Origin: Flavobacteriaceae bacterium
GTDB lineage: Bacteria; Bacteroidota; Bacteroidia; Flavobacteriales; Flavobacteriaceae
NCBI GenBank assembly: GCA_947463515.1
Contig: CANHRI010000018.1
Location: forward strand, 1-41,920
Length of the DNA stretch: 41,920 bases
Direction of reading: 5' to 3'
A program made the position numbers and the translations under genes. Positions 40,673 through 41,920 of this stretch are shown here, one piece after another (positions within the stretch are counted from its first letter, which is position 1; each line of letters begins with the position of its first letter). The notes beneath the pieces are model-generated. The model saw only the letters and a list, made by a program, of their open reading frames with translations, searched no databases and was not told the DNA's origin.

Positions 40673-41920
40673 ATGTCAAGAATTTTTTATGTCATCTCCT
40701 TGCTGTGGGGTTTCCTTTTATTTGGGCAACACACCGTAACGGGGATTGTATATGGTTCCCAACAGCAACCGCTCGAAGGCGCGCATATTCACCTTTCCGA
40801 CCAGTCCGTCAATGCACAAAAAGACGGCACATTTCAATTTCGTAATGTCCCCCAAGGCAAGCACAAAGTGTTTGTTACGTATGTGGGTTACGTACGGAAG
40901 GATACGCTTATTGTGGTAACCCAAGCACAAGATTTGGTGCTTCGCTTGCAAAAAGACCCCGTGTTATTGCAAGAAGTAGCTGTCAAAGGGAATCCTATTT
41001 CCAACAAAGGTCTTGTGGTGGAAGCAAAAGTAAAAACGGTCGAGTTGCAACGAAATGCAGCGCGAAGTCTGGCTGAAGTTTTGGCTGAAATTCCTGGCGT
41101 AAGTATTTTGAGAACAGGAAGTACCGTTGCCAAACCAGTCATTCAAGGATTGCACAGCAGTCGTGTTCCTGTGGTAGTCAATGGGATTCGCAGTGAAGAC
41201 CAACAATGGGGGGTTGATCATGCGCCCAATTTTGATAGTAATACGGCAGGGAAAATCAGTGTAATCAAAGGGGCTGGTGCATTGCAATATGGAGGTGATG
41301 CCATTGGGGGACTTATACTTATTGAACCCCATGTATTTGCCAAAGACACGCTTTCGGGTAGCGCTGTAGTCAGTTTGCACTCAAATGGACGCGGAGGTGC
41401 CGTCAATGCTGCGGTTCACCGTGGAAATTTTTGCGATTGGGCATGGAATGTACAAACCGGCATGAAGTATTTTGGCGATCGAGAAACTCCCGATTATGTG
41501 CTGTCCAATTCGGGGAGCCGTGAGTATTCGTTTAGCGGTGATGTGAAACATATTGGAAAAAAAGTGGTTTGGGGAGCTGCGGCGAGTTTTTATCAATCGC
41601 AAATGGCCATTTTAACCGCCTCTCATATTGGAAATGTTACCGATTTGTACTATGCCATAACCAGCGGCCAGCCCTATTTTGTGGGTGATTTTGGGTATGG
41701 AATTTCCAATCCCAAACAGGAAGTACGTCATATCCGAGGAAAGCTGTTTTTGAATTACACCCTTTCCGATTCCGAAAGTTGGAATACCCAGTATGAAATG
41801 CAGTACAATCAACGCTATGAATACGATATCCGCCGGGGACAAGCCCGAAATACGCCATCGTTGGATTTGACGTTGACCACGCATACCGTATTGTCGGATT
41901 ACAAAAAACAAACGGAAAAA
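40673..41920 (+). CDS. TonB-dependent outer-membrane receptor, C-terminus cut off by the window edge
   Basis: Exactly 416 codons from ATG 40673 run to the right edge without a stop. A signal peptide (MSRIFYVISLLWGFLLFGQ) is followed by a carboxypeptidase-regulatory-like domain (about 20-95, starting HTVTGIVYGSQQQPLEGAHI). The plug comes next, with the typical ARSLAEVLAEIPGVSILRTG, KPVIQGLHSSRVPVVVNGIR and ISVIKGAGALQYGGDAIGG. The first barrel strands follow. The QGLHSSR / DHAP region resembles ZnuD-like metal receptors. With the His-rich neighbour, metal uptake is the best guess. Confidence 0.92.
   Translation, partial: MSRIFYVISLLWGFLLFGQHTVTGIVYGSQQQPLEGAHIHLSDQSVNAQKDGTFQFRNVPQGKHKVFVTYVGYVRKDTLIVVTQAQDLVLRLQKDPVLLQEVAVKGNPISNKGLVVEAKVKTVELQRNAARSLAEVLAEIPGVSILRTGSTVAKPVIQGLHSSRVPVVVNGIRSEDQQWGVDHAPNFDSNTAGKISVIKGAGALQYGGDAIGGLILIEPHVFAKDTLSGSAVVSLHSNGRGGAVNAAVHRGNFCDWAWNVQTGMKYFGDRETPDYVLSNSGSREYSFSGDVKHIGKKVVWGAAASFYQSQMAILTASHIGNVTDLYYAITSGQPYFVGDFGYGISNPKQEVRHIRGKLFLNYTLSDSESWNTQYEMQYNQRYEYDIRRGQARNTPSLDLTLTTHTVLSDYKKQTEK

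Overview
The window looks like chromosomal DNA from a flavobacterium (Bacteroidota, Flavobacteriaceae). The reasons are AT-rich intergenic DNA, type IX secretion (T9SS) C-terminal sorting domains, Omp28-type proteins, a MurF-alanine racemase fusion, a class I ribonucleotide reductase, a TonB receptor with a carboxypeptidase-like N-terminal domain, and starts that mostly lack a Shine-Dalgarno sequence. Many genes carry the Bacteroidota -7 promoter motif TAnnTTTG just upstream. I see no prophage, insertion sequence, CRISPR array or rRNA. Both ends cut genes: a secreted M36 metalloprotease on the left (its C-terminus is missing) and a TonB-dependent receptor on the right (only its first 416 codons are present).

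Left third (1-14100, almost all minus strand): M36 protease; dgt dNTPase; the nrdB-nrdA ribonucleotide reductase pair, with a perfect DnaA box at the nrdB promoter and several inverted repeats in the nrdB-nrdA spacer; a small secreted basic-adaptor protein that appears frameshifted at an A6 run; a large outer-membrane protein; then an M48 protease / GNAT / aspartokinase group.

Middle (14100-20960): fbp, a TerB-like protein, and a plus-strand run HupE-like / dCMP deaminase-like / S41 C-terminal-processing protease. Minus-strand genes follow (small FAD protein, small membrane protein, MarC). Then comes a 460-base non-coding stretch holding a GC-rich element and a mosaic of 7-base tandem repeats, then a cysteine-rich DUF3109 protein and a tRNA-Ala.

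Centre-right (21200-28110): an envelope/redox island. It has two T9SS-exported proteins (one with an Omp28 thioredoxin-like domain) and a tight minus-strand operon TlpA thioredoxin -> DUF6029-like barrel -> diheme cytochrome lipoprotein. Divergent from the operon is an Omp28 lipoprotein with a CGNC motif. Strong terminators separate these units. I consider this set the best candidate for a little-described extracytoplasmic system.

Right third (28110-41920): a small membrane protein, QueD, LpxH, a secreted protein of unknown function, and an operon of an acidic-linker protein, rsmI, recJ and an MFS transporter, with an imperfect palindromic repeat after the MFS gene. Then tdk with the murF-alr fusion, mscL and asd, and finally a histidine-rich exported protein followed by the TonB receptor, which suggests metal handling. 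Most of these are housekeeping genes. The unusual material is in the repeats, the frameshifted gene, the nrd control region and the redox island.
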